Part shown: piece after piece, positions 46,490-54,244 of the stretch | How positions within the stretch are numbered: position 1 is the first letter of the stretch | Layout: every line of letters begins with the position of its first letter | Assembly: GCF_011065935.2 (NCBI RefSeq) | Contig: NZ_JAAMNH020000001.1 | Coordinates: forward strand, 4,919,001-4,983,000 | Source: Clostridium estertheticum | GTDB taxonomy: Bacteria > Bacillota > Clostridia > Clostridiales > Clostridiaceae | Direction: 5' to 3' | DNA length: 64,000 bases | Notes under the pieces: model-generated | Told to the model about the DNA's origin: nothing | Database searches by the model: none | The model's input: the letters and a program-made list of their open reading frames with translations, nothing else | Program-made: the position numbers and the translations under genes

Positions 46490-46918
46490 CTATATTTCCA
46501 TTTCTCCACTTAAATCAATTTCATTATTTTCAATTCTTTTCTTTAAATCCTTTATTTTTTCTTCAATTATTTTTGCTGTCTTTATAAATTCATCATCTGA
46601 TTTTCCAGTTGGGTCATCTAGTCCCCAATCTTCCTCATGCCTATTAGCCATTATTGGACAAATTACATTACATCCCATTTTTATTACAATATCAGCTTCT
46701 GGTATATCGTCAATTAATTTGGATGTATGAGTTTCATTCATGTCTATTTTATATAAATCCTTTATTATTCTCACCGCATCTTGGTTTATTTGAGGCTTAA
46801 TTTCTGTACCTGCTGAATAAGATTCAAACACCTCTGACCCAAATATCACTCCCAGTGCTTCTGCCATCTGTGATCTACAAGAATTATGAACACATATAAA
46901 TGCTACCTTTGGTTTCAT
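46490..46918 (-). CDS. arsC: Arsenate reductase ArsC (thioredoxin-coupled type)
   Basis: A 142-residue low-molecular-weight phosphatase-fold enzyme reducing As(V) to As(III). The active loop CVHNSCR (9-15) fits CX5R, and MGCNVICP supplies the resolving cysteines. DDPTGKSDDEF provides the general acid Asp. ATG follows AAAGGAGG. The neighbouring thioredoxins could regenerate it. Confidence 0.94.
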   Translation of the reverse strand: MKPKVAFICVHNSCRSQMAEALGVIFGSEVFESYSAGTEIKPQINQDAVRIIKDLYKIDMNETHTSKLIDDIPEADIVIKMGCNVICPIMANRHEEDWGLDDPTGKSDDEFIKTAKIIEEKIKDLKKRIENNEIDLSGEMEI

Positions 46919-47136
46919 AAAATAATCCTCCTTTTGTTTTATGTATTATTTTTAGTTTTAAAACATAAATCTTATATTCGTATATTCACTTATACTCATA
47001 TTGTAATATTGACTACATGTTTTGTCAATATATTATTCTTATATTTTTTTAATTATTTGGAATCTGTCTTTTACATTAACGACCTTATATTCTCATTCCA
47101 TAAATTATAATCACTCCTTCGTTATTTTATAGACTT

Positions 47137-47829
47137 CTAAAATCCCAAGTAAAACATATAAAAAGCAATAAGCAAAATAGCACTGCCCATAAGATATTTT
47201 AGAACTTTACTAAAAGCGCTGTATTTATCGTTTGAGGTAAGCCTTGTTACAAAAGCTACCGATGTTCCTGCTACTATAACTAGAAAGCTATGTCCTATTG
47301 AATATAATAGTAAAAGCAGTAATCCCCTTGCGATATCGCCTTCCTTTGCTACTATTGAAAGTAACACTACAAGTACTGGGGTTGCACAGGGTGATGAAAA
47401 TATTCCTCCTAGGACTCCTGCTACAAAGGCCCCTATAAAACCTTTTTTAGGTTTATTGCTCCCTAAAGAGGTTGATGGTATAAAATTATATACCTCCCAC
47501 ACTTGAAGTGCCATAAGTACCATCAAAACACCTAGTGCGATATACCATAAAGAGCTTGATGTTCCCATAAGTTTACCTAGAATGGCCGCCATGGTGCCGA
47601 GAATTGTGAAAGTAACTGCCATCCCACTAGCAAAAACTATGGATAGCTTAAATGCTCTTTTTATATCATTATTTCCAGAGCCTCCTACATACCCAATTAC
47701 AAGGGGCACACTTGTAATTGCACAGGGGGTAACTGAGGTTAAAACCCCTGCAAGTAGTGCAATAAATGGTGCAAGCCAAAAACTATCAGATATAAGCTTT
47801 GATAATATATCTAGCCATTCATTAATCAT
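47137..47829 (-). CDS. CcdA-like thiol-disulfide membrane protein
   Basis: A 230-residue six-helix protein of the CcdA/DsbD membrane family. The paired reactive cysteines lie in SVTPCAITSVP and SSPCATPVL. Such proteins pass electrons from cytosolic thioredoxin to outer thiol proteins. Its start overlaps the stop of the thioredoxin gene (ATGA), so the two are coupled. It is often found in clostridial arsenic clusters, and the external thioredoxin is its likely partner. Confidence 0.88.
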   Translation of the reverse strand: MINEWLDILSKLISDSFWLAPFIALLAGVLTSVTPCAITSVPLVIGYVGGSGNNDIKRAFKLSIVFASGMAVTFTILGTMAAILGKLMGTSSSLWYIALGVLMVLMALQVWEVYNFIPSTSLGSNKPKKGFIGAFVAGVLGGIFSSPCATPVLVVLLSIVAKEGDIARGLLLLLLYSIGHSFLVIVAGTSVAFVTRLTSNDKYSAFSKVLKYLMGSAILLIAFYMFYLGF

Positions 47830-48362
47830 TCCACACCCATCTCCTTAAATACACTGAGGATTTGCTCCTTAGTCATCCCCCCCTCATGAGTAGTAAATGC
47901 ATGCTCTTTTGTATCTTTTGAAGAATACATTTGCATTTGTGAGGCTTCTGGGTCTTTCGGGGTATAAGGTTTGCCATCCTTATCAAAAAAAATCTGTGTT
48001 GGGATTACACTGATGGGATAACCCTCTGCTAAACTTTGATATTTCCAGACATCAACAAATTTTATAATTACTTTCCCACGAAGCTCCTGGTTAAGCTGCT
48101 TTAAAACAGGAGCCATTTCCGTGCAGGGTATACAGGTATCAGCACCAAAATCAATCATAATGGGTAGTCCATAAGCTTTAAGCTTTTCAATATCTAAGCT
48201 ATCCGTTACGTATAGATCAAAAGAGTGATTATCATCTATAACAATTGGTGTTTTATTAGAGCTTTTCAAATACCATATTGCTCCTATAGCTACAGCTATA
48301 AGTAAAGGTATTAATATTTTCGCCATATTCTTAGAAAACTTTACACCCTTTATTTTATCCAT
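47826..48362 (-). CDS. Membrane-anchored thioredoxin-like protein
   Basis: A 178-residue protein with one N-terminal helix (about 14-32) and an external thioredoxin fold. The active site is CIPC in FGADTCIPCTEMAP, and cis-Pro is in SVIPTQIFFDKDG. ATG 48362 follows AAGGGGTG; an in-frame GTG at 48371 is less well placed. It overlaps the CcdA-like gene by 4 bp. Together they may keep an outer target reduced. Confidence 0.9.
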   Translation of the reverse strand: MDKIKGVKFSKNMAKILIPLLIAVAIGAIWYLKSSNKTPIVIDDNHSFDLYVTDSLDIEKLKAYGLPIMIDFGADTCIPCTEMAPVLKQLNQELRGKVIIKFVDVWKYQSLAEGYPISVIPTQIFFDKDGKPYTPKDPEASQMQMYSSKDTKEHAFTTHEGGMTKEQILSVFKEMGVE

Positions 48363-48529
48363 TATAAGCACACCCCTTAAATTTTCATCTATATCAATCT
48401 ATGTATCATGTGATATGTTTATACATAGATTGTTTGTCAATGTGCTATTCCAAAAATGAAAATATAAAGGAGCTAATTGTATGTCAACTCCACCCATGAA
48501 ACAGAATGCGTCCTCTAAATATTGCTAAA

Positions 48530-48631
48530 TTAGTTAATGAAGTGATACTACCCAGTTATCTGCCATAACAATAAACCCTGCTAGTCCTAATGTAAAACAA
48601 TACTATTTTTATTTAGACTTTTCTTTTCCAT
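48530..48631 (-). pseudogene. MFS transporter fragment
   Basis: ATG 48631 follows GGGAGG, and with one frameshift it reads MEKKSLNKNSIVL then LGLAGFIVMADNWVVS, typical of the first helix of an MFS exporter. The rest is missing. Between the two arsenic operons, it is the stump of a lost transporter. Confidence 0.6.
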
Positions 48632-48685
48632 CTTAACCCTCCCATTTTTAATCGTTATATCTAAATATTAAGATATGTAATATAT

Positions 48686-48718
48686 GTAATAAGGGCCTTA
48701 TTTTTAGGCCCTTATTAC
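48686..48718. terminator. Terminator of the ArsP-type operon
   Basis: GTAATAAGGGCCT pairs with AGGCCCTTATTAC, about 45 bp past the small thioredoxin gene. Confidence 0.8.
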
Positions 48719-48764
48719 AATTTTGTAGATTTGTAAATGTATCTTAATATACTAACTTACTTAA

Positions 48765-48992
48765 TTATAAATATTTCTTAATTTCCTCAGCTGATGGTAC
48801 TCTTCCCATTATCTTCACTTTCTCATCTACCACTAAAGCAGGTGTTTTCATAACTCCATAAGCCATGATTTGTTTAAAATCTTCAACCTTTTCTATAGTT
48901 GCCTCAATGCCTAACTCCTCTACTGCCTTTCTTGTGTTTTCCTCTAATTTCTTGCAACTTGAACATCCTGAACCCAAAACTTTTATTATCAT
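48765..48992 (-). CDS. Small thioredoxin-like protein
   Basis: A 75-residue single-domain protein of the glutaredoxin-like MTH895 type. The active site is CSSC in GSGCSSCKKLE, cis-Pro in VMKTPALVVDEKV. It is cytosolic and follows the permease gene by 27 bp. It may reduce ArsC or handle a thiol-bound metalloid. Confidence 0.92.
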   Translation of the reverse strand: MIIKVLGSGCSSCKKLEENTRKAVEELGIEATIEKVEDFKQIMAYGVMKTPALVVDEKVKIMGRVPSAEEIKKYL

Positions 48993-49019
48993 AATAATTC
49001 CTCCTTTAAACTTATATTT

Positions 49020-50036
49020 TTAAACTAATAAAAATGAAAATGCATTAAATAAATATCCTATTATAACTATGCCTGTTGCAACTATAGCTACAAATATAGT
49101 TAATAATTTAGGTTTAACAACTTTACTAAGCATAATTATGGATGGAAGTGAAAGAGCAGTTACTGCCATCATAAAGGATAATACTGTACCAATTCCTACA
49201 CCTTTACCAAATAGCGCTTCTGCTATTGGTAGCGTGCCGAATATGTCAGCATACATTGGTATACCTACAGCAGTAGCTAGTAATACTGCAAATGGATTGT
49301 TATTTCCAACTACGGTTTCTATTATTGATTGAGGTATCCAATTGTGAATGGCAGCGCCAACACCAACCCCGATTAAAACATATATCCAAACCTTATGAAA
49401 TACGTCTTTGACCTGCTGCTTTGAATAAGATATTCGCTCGCCCTTTGTCATTTCAACTATCTCTGCGTCCACATTTTCTATTTCTTTAACATAACCTTCT
49501 ACATACTCTTCAAGCCCTAATTTATCAATAATGGATCCACCGATAACTGCTAAAATTAGTCCTACAACAACATAGGCAATAGCAATCTTAGCACCAAAGA
49601 AAGACATTAAAATTAATAATGATGCCAAATCTACAAGTGGTGAAGATATAAGGAAGGAAAAGGTTATTCCAAGGGGTAGTCCCGCTGCGTTAAATCCTAT
49701 AAATATTGGAATACTGGAGCAACTACAAAAAGGTGTAATAGTTCCAAGTAGCGCCCCTAATATATTTCCCTTAATGCCCTTTATATTCCCAAGAAGTTTT
49801 TTTGTTCTTTCTGGTGGAAAATAACTTTGAATATAGGATATAAGAAAAATCAGCACAGATAACAGTATAAATATTTTTATAGTGTCATAAATGAAAAAAT
49901 GTATGCTGCCACCTAATCTTTCTTTGATTGATAATCCAAATAGATTTTCCACAAGACCCTTAATAAGATTCGAAAGCCAAGTCATTTTTAAAATCTCATT
50001 ATTGATCCAACTAAATATTTGTGATATTACATTCAT
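49020..50036 (-). CDS. ArsP-like permease
   Basis: A 338-residue membrane protein with about 8-10 helices. GTITPFCSCSSIPIFIG contains the TPFCSCS motif of ArsP, which exports trivalent organoarsenicals. The related YraQ/SO_0444 families share this motif, so substrate is not certain. ATG 50036 has AGGTG just upstream; an in-frame GTG at 50045 would overlap it. It is preceded by the second arsR. Confidence 0.85.
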   Translation of the reverse strand: MNVISQIFSWINNEILKMTWLSNLIKGLVENLFGLSIKERLGGSIHFFIYDTIKIFILLSVLIFLISYIQSYFPPERTKKLLGNIKGIKGNILGALLGTITPFCSCSSIPIFIGFNAAGLPLGITFSFLISSPLVDLASLLILMSFFGAKIAIAYVVVGLILAVIGGSIIDKLGLEEYVEGYVKEIENVDAEIVEMTKGERISYSKQQVKDVFHKVWIYVLIGVGVGAAIHNWIPQSIIETVVGNNNPFAVLLATAVGIPMYADIFGTLPIAEALFGKGVGIGTVLSFMMAVTALSLPSIIMLSKVVKPKLLTIFVAIVATGIVIIGYLFNAFSFLLV

Positions 50037-50127
50037 TCTTGTCACCTACCTGTATAATATTTTTTAAGTTCAAATTGTAAAATTAAATCATCACTTTTAG
50101 CTGTTCTTCATTTTCCATGCTATGTGG

Positions 50128-50490
50128 TTAATTACTAGGATTGCATCTATTTTTAAGCAGTTCCGTATACTCATCACCCTTTTGAAGGGTTTTCAAATCT
50201 TTACTTATGGTATCGTAATTTTCTGAACTTGCGATTATTTTCTCTAGTATGCCCCGAAGAAGCTCATTATCCTTATCTATGTAATAGTAAATAAATTGTT
50301 CTTGCCTTTCATCTTTTACAAAGCCCATGTCGCGAAGTTTACCTAAGTGCTTTGAAATTTTAGGCTGACCTTCTTCTAGTATTCCTTGAATCTGGCATAC
50401 ACAAAGTTTTTTGTGATATAGTAGCACTAAAATCCTCATCCGAGTTTCGTCAGATAGCACTTTAAATAAATTCAATAGTTTTTCCATCAT
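50128..50490 (-). CDS. arsR: ArsR-family repressor (second)
   Basis: A 120-residue winged-helix repressor with KLCVCQIQGILEEGQPKISK, the CVC metal motif followed by the recognition helix. A third cysteine (Cys117) lies near the end. ATG 50490 follows AAGGAAGTGAG; the longer frame to 50523 has no site. It heads the permease-thioredoxin operon and probably binds the palindrome at 50513-50554. Confidence 0.9.
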   Translation of the reverse strand: MMEKLLNLFKVLSDETRMRILVLLYHKKLCVCQIQGILEEGQPKISKHLGKLRDMGFVKDERQEQFIYYYIDKDNELLRGILEKIIASSENYDTISKDLKTLQKGDEYTELLKNRCNPSN

Positions 50491-50512
50491 CTCACTTCCT
50501 TTAAATAAAATA

Positions 50513-50554
50513 ATACTATGCATATATATCCATATGGGTATATATGCATAGTAT
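50513..50554 (-). promoter_or_regulatory. 42-bp palindromic operator upstream of second arsR
   Basis: ATACTATGCATATATA and TATATATGCATAGTAT flank a centre TCCATATGGG. It lies 22 bp upstream of the start codon, where an ArsR dimer or pair of dimers would block transcription. Confidence 0.75.
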
Positions 50555-50591
50555 GCCTAAGTGGTGCTTTTGTCAACTCTTTTTTTAAAAA

Positions 50592-50616
50592 AGTGCCACC
50601 CACGTGGCAAGTGGCA
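50592..50616. repeat. Family C repeat
   Basis: GTGCCACCCACGTGGCAAGT followed by GGCAT. It lies between the arsenic operon and the DUF1003 gene, not at a stop codon. Confidence 0.65.
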
Positions 50617-50766
50617 TGTGTGTGGTAATAAACATATAGAATAAAAAATTAGCCACCTATTTATAAGATGAAAAGTATAGTATAATTACTTAAATAAAGT
50701 CATGGATAACCAGGATTTTTTATGTAAAATTAAATTATAAACTAGTTATATAAGGAGGTCATTAAT

Positions 50767-51297
50767 TTGGCTAATAAAATATCAGATACCGAAAAAATTG
50801 TAAATGAAATATTAGAACAAGGAGAGATTTTTAACGATATTGAAGAAGATTTATTGCATGAACTATTAGGAAATAAGATATCCAAAGATAACGTAATCAC
50901 TCATGCACAGACCCTTACTTTCGGGAATAAAATGGCGGATAAAATAGCCGCATCAGTAGGAAGCTGGAGTTTTATAATAATTGCATTATCAATTATAGCA
51001 ATATGGATAGTGGTTAATTCTATTTTTAAAAATTTATTCGATCCATTTCCATTTATACTTCTTAATCTAGTGCTATCTTGTACTGCCGCTATACAAGCTC
51101 CTGTAATTATGATGAGCCAGAATAGACAGGAAGATAAAGATAGAATAAAATCAACAAACGATTATAAAATAAATCTTAAATCAGAATTAATAATTCAAGA
51201 TTTGCATAAGAAAATGGATACATTAATTGAAAATCAAAAGATATTAGTAGAAAATCAATCTAAAATGGTGAAATATATTGATAGTTTACCAAAATAA
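50767..51297 (+). CDS. DUF1003 membrane protein
   Basis: A 176-residue protein of the DUF1003 family, whose function is unknown. An acidic N-terminus precedes LTFGNKMADKIAASVGSWSF, two helices (about 66-84 and 92-112) and MMSQNRQEDKDR, all family marks. The last 40 residues form a coiled coil. TTG 50767 follows AAGGAGG. Its stop TAA is directly followed by the 60-bp family C inverted repeat. Confidence 0.85.
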   Translation: MANKISDTEKIVNEILEQGEIFNDIEEDLLHELLGNKISKDNVITHAQTLTFGNKMADKIAASVGSWSFIIIALSIIAIWIVVNSIFKNLFDPFPFILLNLVLSCTAAIQAPVIMMSQNRQEDKDRIKSTNDYKINLKSELIIQDLHKKMDTLIENQKILVENQSKMVKYIDSLPK

Positions 51298-51359
51298 AGT
51301 GCCATCCACGTGGCAAGTGGCAAGTTTAAAACTTGCCACTTGCCACGTGGATGGCACCA
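51298..51359. repeat. Family C: 60-bp near-perfect inverted repeat
   Basis: GTGCCATCCACGTGGCAAGT plus GGCAAGTTT is followed by AAAACTTGCCACTTGCCACG and its continuation. It lies between convergent stops (1-2 bp from the DUF1003 stop, 6 bp from the cbiO stop) and could act as a terminator for both. Confidence 0.85.
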
Positions 51360-51364
51360 TTTGT

Positions 51365-52102
51365 TTAAATTATATTGTTGTTAAACAAAAACTCATTGTC
51401 TTCCATTATTTCCTTATAGCTACCATCTCTTATAATTGTATGATCCTTTGAAAATACAACAACTCTCTTAAATACACCTTTTACATATTCAAAATCATGA
51501 GTTGAACACAAAATTGTTTTTCCAGCATCATTTAATAAAATCATGAGTTCCCTTAAAAACCTTTTTGACTCAGGATCAAGTCCATTCATAGGTTCATCAA
51601 AAACAAGCACCTCTGGGTTCATGACAAGTACAGAGGCTATAGCTATTTTTCTTTTTTCTCCTCCACTTAGGTGATAAGGTTGTCTATGTTTTAAGTCTTC
51701 AACCTTTAAGAGTTTTAAAATATCTTCAACCCTTTTCTGAACCTCTTCTTCAGGCATTCCCATTTGTCTTATACCAAATGCTATTTCTTCATATACATTT
51801 GAGCAAAAAAGCTGTACCTCTGAATTTTGAAATACAAAACCGATTTTTTTATGAAAGCTCTTTAAAAACGAATCATTTTGGAGGTGTTTTGAAGTTATTT
51901 CTACCCCCTCAAAGCTATAGCTTCCACTACTAGGACTCACTAGTCCATTAATCAATTTCATAAGTGTAGATTTTCCACTTCCATTTGGGCCTATAAAAGC
52001 CACAGATTCACCTGCATTAATTTGTAAACTAACATCTTTAAGTGCGGTATCACCACTATCATATGAGTAATAAATATTTTCCATTTTGATCAATAAAATC
52101 AC
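51365..52102 (-). CDS. cbiO: ECF transporter ATPase, cobalt/nickel type
   Basis: A 245-residue ABC ATPase. Walker A is GPNGSGKSTLMK, signature YHLSGGEKRKIAIAS, Walker B VLVFDEPMNGLD, and the switch His is in CSTHDFEY. It energises the CbiM/CbiQ importer. The GTG start overlaps the cbiQ stop; an internal TTG at 52093 would give the more typical MIKMENIYYSY. A single ATPase probably works as a homodimer. Confidence 0.92.
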   Translation of the reverse strand: MILLIKMENIYYSYDSGDTALKDVSLQINAGESVAFIGPNGSGKSTLMKLINGLVSPSSGSYSFEGVEITSKHLQNDSFLKSFHKKIGFVFQNSEVQLFCSNVYEEIAFGIRQMGMPEEEVQKRVEDILKLLKVEDLKHRQPYHLSGGEKRKIAIASVLVMNPEVLVFDEPMNGLDPESKRFLRELMILLNDAGKTILCSTHDFEYVKGVFKRVVVFSKDHTIIRDGSYKEIMEDNEFLFNNNII

Positions 52103-52893
52103 GCCCTAACAAAATAAAAATATGAAGCTATAAAACCTATGTTTATTATAATACAAAAGATATCATTTAGTCTAAATTTGTACTTGCTATGTAATTTATA
52201 TTCTCCAGTGAACCCTCTGCATTCCATTGCTCCATACATTTCCTCAGCCATTTCCTTTGACTTTATAAACATAGTACCTATGATTCCTGATAGCGAGGTT
52301 GTTTTGTTTTTGTTTTTTCCTACAGACCTTAGTTTAAGAGCGTATAACATATTCAGTGAAAACTCTCCAAAAATAACAATATACTTTATAGTAATATCCA
52401 AAACTAAGATAAAAATATCTGGTATAAAGAATAGTTTTAATGTCTTAGTTATATCGTTCCATTGTGTAATTGCGGATGTGATATTAACCGCTGTTACCGT
52501 AGTTAGTGTTTTAATTACAATCAGTATACTATTATTTGTATTTCCCATAAGAAAAGAGGGAAGTAGAATAATAAGCGTAAAAATTGTTACTACTACCGCC
52601 AATTTGATTATGTGTTTTATTTCATCTGCTTTAAGTATGCTAATGATAAGTAGTAAATACACGTCTACTATTATAATAAAATTTAAACTTCTTGATAATG
52701 CTACAAGCATTATTAATAAAACTGCTGATATAAATTTAGTTATGGTATTTATTCCAAATCTATTAGATTTATACTTTGCGTTATATTTTAATTTTGTTAA
52801 CATCTCTAAAATAGATAGAATGCTCTTGTTAATAAAGGTATTCTTTTCAGTGGAAGGAACATAATCATCTTTTTTCAAAAGCCATTCTGGCAT
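52099..52893 (-). CDS. cbiQ: ECF transporter transmembrane component
   Basis: A 264-residue protein with about 5-6 helices. The C-terminal coupling motifs of CbiQ-type proteins are seen as ALKLRSVGK and GAMECRGFTGEY (A-R-G type). It connects the ATPase to CbiM. It overlaps cbiO by 4 bp and starts 1 bp after cbiM ends. Confidence 0.9.
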   Translation of the reverse strand: MPEWLLKKDDYVPSTEKNTFINKSILSILEMLTKLKYNAKYKSNRFGINTITKFISAVLLIMLVALSRSLNFIIIVDVYLLLIISILKADEIKHIIKLAVVVTIFTLIILLPSFLMGNTNNSILIVIKTLTTVTAVNITSAITQWNDITKTLKLFFIPDIFILVLDITIKYIVIFGEFSLNMLYALKLRSVGKNKNKTTSLSGIIGTMFIKSKEMAEEMYGAMECRGFTGEYKLHSKYKFRLNDIFCIIINIGFIASYFYFVRA

Positions 52894-53889
52894 TTAAAAC
52901 TCCCTCTTTTCATGGCTTGCTTTACTATTAATTAGCTTAAAAATTATAATCACAATAGCAATTCCACCTATTGCTGAGAGTATATAACCCATAATTTCTG
53001 AGATTCCATTAACTGAATAATCCGGCATTAGTGCCTTAAAACTAAACCCCTTTTGCATTCCTTTTGGAATAAAACCTAATGTTTTACCCTTAGTTAATAC
53101 ATTATTAATTTCCTCTGGTGCCCACTCTCCCCATGCCGTTCCAGTTGCTAGTAGTCCAAGTGGAGAAAGGCAGACCATTCCAATAATGAGTCCATAAATC
53201 GGTTTCATCTTTATTTTTAAACCTTCATAAATAATTCCTGGTGAAGCCTGCTTAATAAATCCATATACACCAGCTGTAATAATTCCTTCTAGAACCCCTA
53301 CAATAAGTAAATGGGGGATAAGCATTGCAGGAATTGAAACGTTTAATGGATATGGAGAATAAATTGGAAGTCCTGCTCCATCCACAAATAAAAGAGGTTG
53401 AATTCCAAATTCAATAGCTGTAAACATTGCAGCGGCATTAAGTGCTAAGTATGCTGAAATAAAAATTGCGGTGTAATTACCTTTATCTGTTTTAATTCTT
53501 TGCTTTATTAAATTGTAAGAATAATACCCTATAAAAGGTGCTATAAATGCCATATTAAAGCAATTTGCTCCAAATGCTAAAATACCACCATCTCCAAAGA
53601 TAACCGCCTGCACGAGCAGTGCAATAGTTATTGATATGCAGGCTGCCCATGGTCCTAGCAGAAGTGCTATCAAAGTTGCTCCCACTGCATGTCCAGTAGT
53701 TCCTCCTGGAAGTGGGATATTAAACATCATAACCATAAAGGCAAACGCTGCTCCTATGCCCATGAGAGGTATTCTTTTTTTTGTTAATTCATTTTTAACC
53801 TTTTTTACAGCGATTTTCCATATTGGCACCATAACTGCACCCATAACTGCGCAGGTTGTTGGACTTAAATAATTATCTGGAATATGCAT
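52894..53889 (-). CDS. cbiM: ECF cobalt/nickel substrate-capture protein, CbiM with CbiN-like end
   Basis: A 331-residue membrane protein. It starts MHIPDNYLS, where the N-terminal Met-His coordinates Co(II) or Ni(II) in this family; GGTTGHAVGATLIALLLGPW is a second signature. The last 60 residues (LMPDYSVNGISEIMGYILSA and one helix) match the CbiN/PDGLE unit, so it is a fusion. Cobalt or nickel cannot be told apart from sequence. No cobalamin riboswitch was seen upstream. Confidence 0.92.
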   Translation of the reverse strand: MHIPDNYLSPTTCAVMGAVMVPIWKIAVKKVKNELTKKRIPLMGIGAAFAFMVMMFNIPLPGGTTGHAVGATLIALLLGPWAACISITIALLVQAVIFGDGGILAFGANCFNMAFIAPFIGYYSYNLIKQRIKTDKGNYTAIFISAYLALNAAAMFTAIEFGIQPLLFVDGAGLPIYSPYPLNVSIPAMLIPHLLIVGVLEGIITAGVYGFIKQASPGIIYEGLKIKMKPIYGLIIGMVCLSPLGLLATGTAWGEWAPEEINNVLTKGKTLGFIPKGMQKGFSFKALMPDYSVNGISEIMGYILSAIGGIAIVIIIFKLINSKASHEKREF

Positions 53890-54244
53890 GAAAAACCTCC
53901 CTAGGCCTGCTCTAGTCTTTTAATTCTATATGCTATGTATTTTACACTGATTATTTATATATTACAACTTCTTGCTTATTAATAAATATCTTATCTTCTC
54001 TCAGTAATTGCTCGAATTCTAGTCTTATTTAATAATTTTATCATAATTTATCAGAATAGTACATATTTTGTCTAAGGTCATTTATGTCTTTGACTCAATT
54101 TTTCAAGTACTCTGACATTAAATTGTAACAACTCATAGTAGCAATATATTTACATTATAATGTATAATAATATTGTTAAATAATATTATTAAGTCTAAAT
54201 TTATACAATTAAGTAGGAATAACAGTTTTTTGGGGAGAAAAATC
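53890..54244. other. Divergent intergenic region
   Basis: AT-rich, with no gene or riboswitch. TATAATGTATAATA (about 54155-54170) may be the -10 of the Cache-GGDEF-EAL gene. Confidence 0.4.

Noticed and set aside
52139..52864. 241-codon frame antisense to cbiQ
   Set aside because: It reflects the hydrophobic codon pattern of the membrane gene on the other strand.
53890..54172. Cobalamin or NiCo riboswitch upstream of cbiM
   Set aside because: No B12-box or NiCo core sequence was found on the minus strand.
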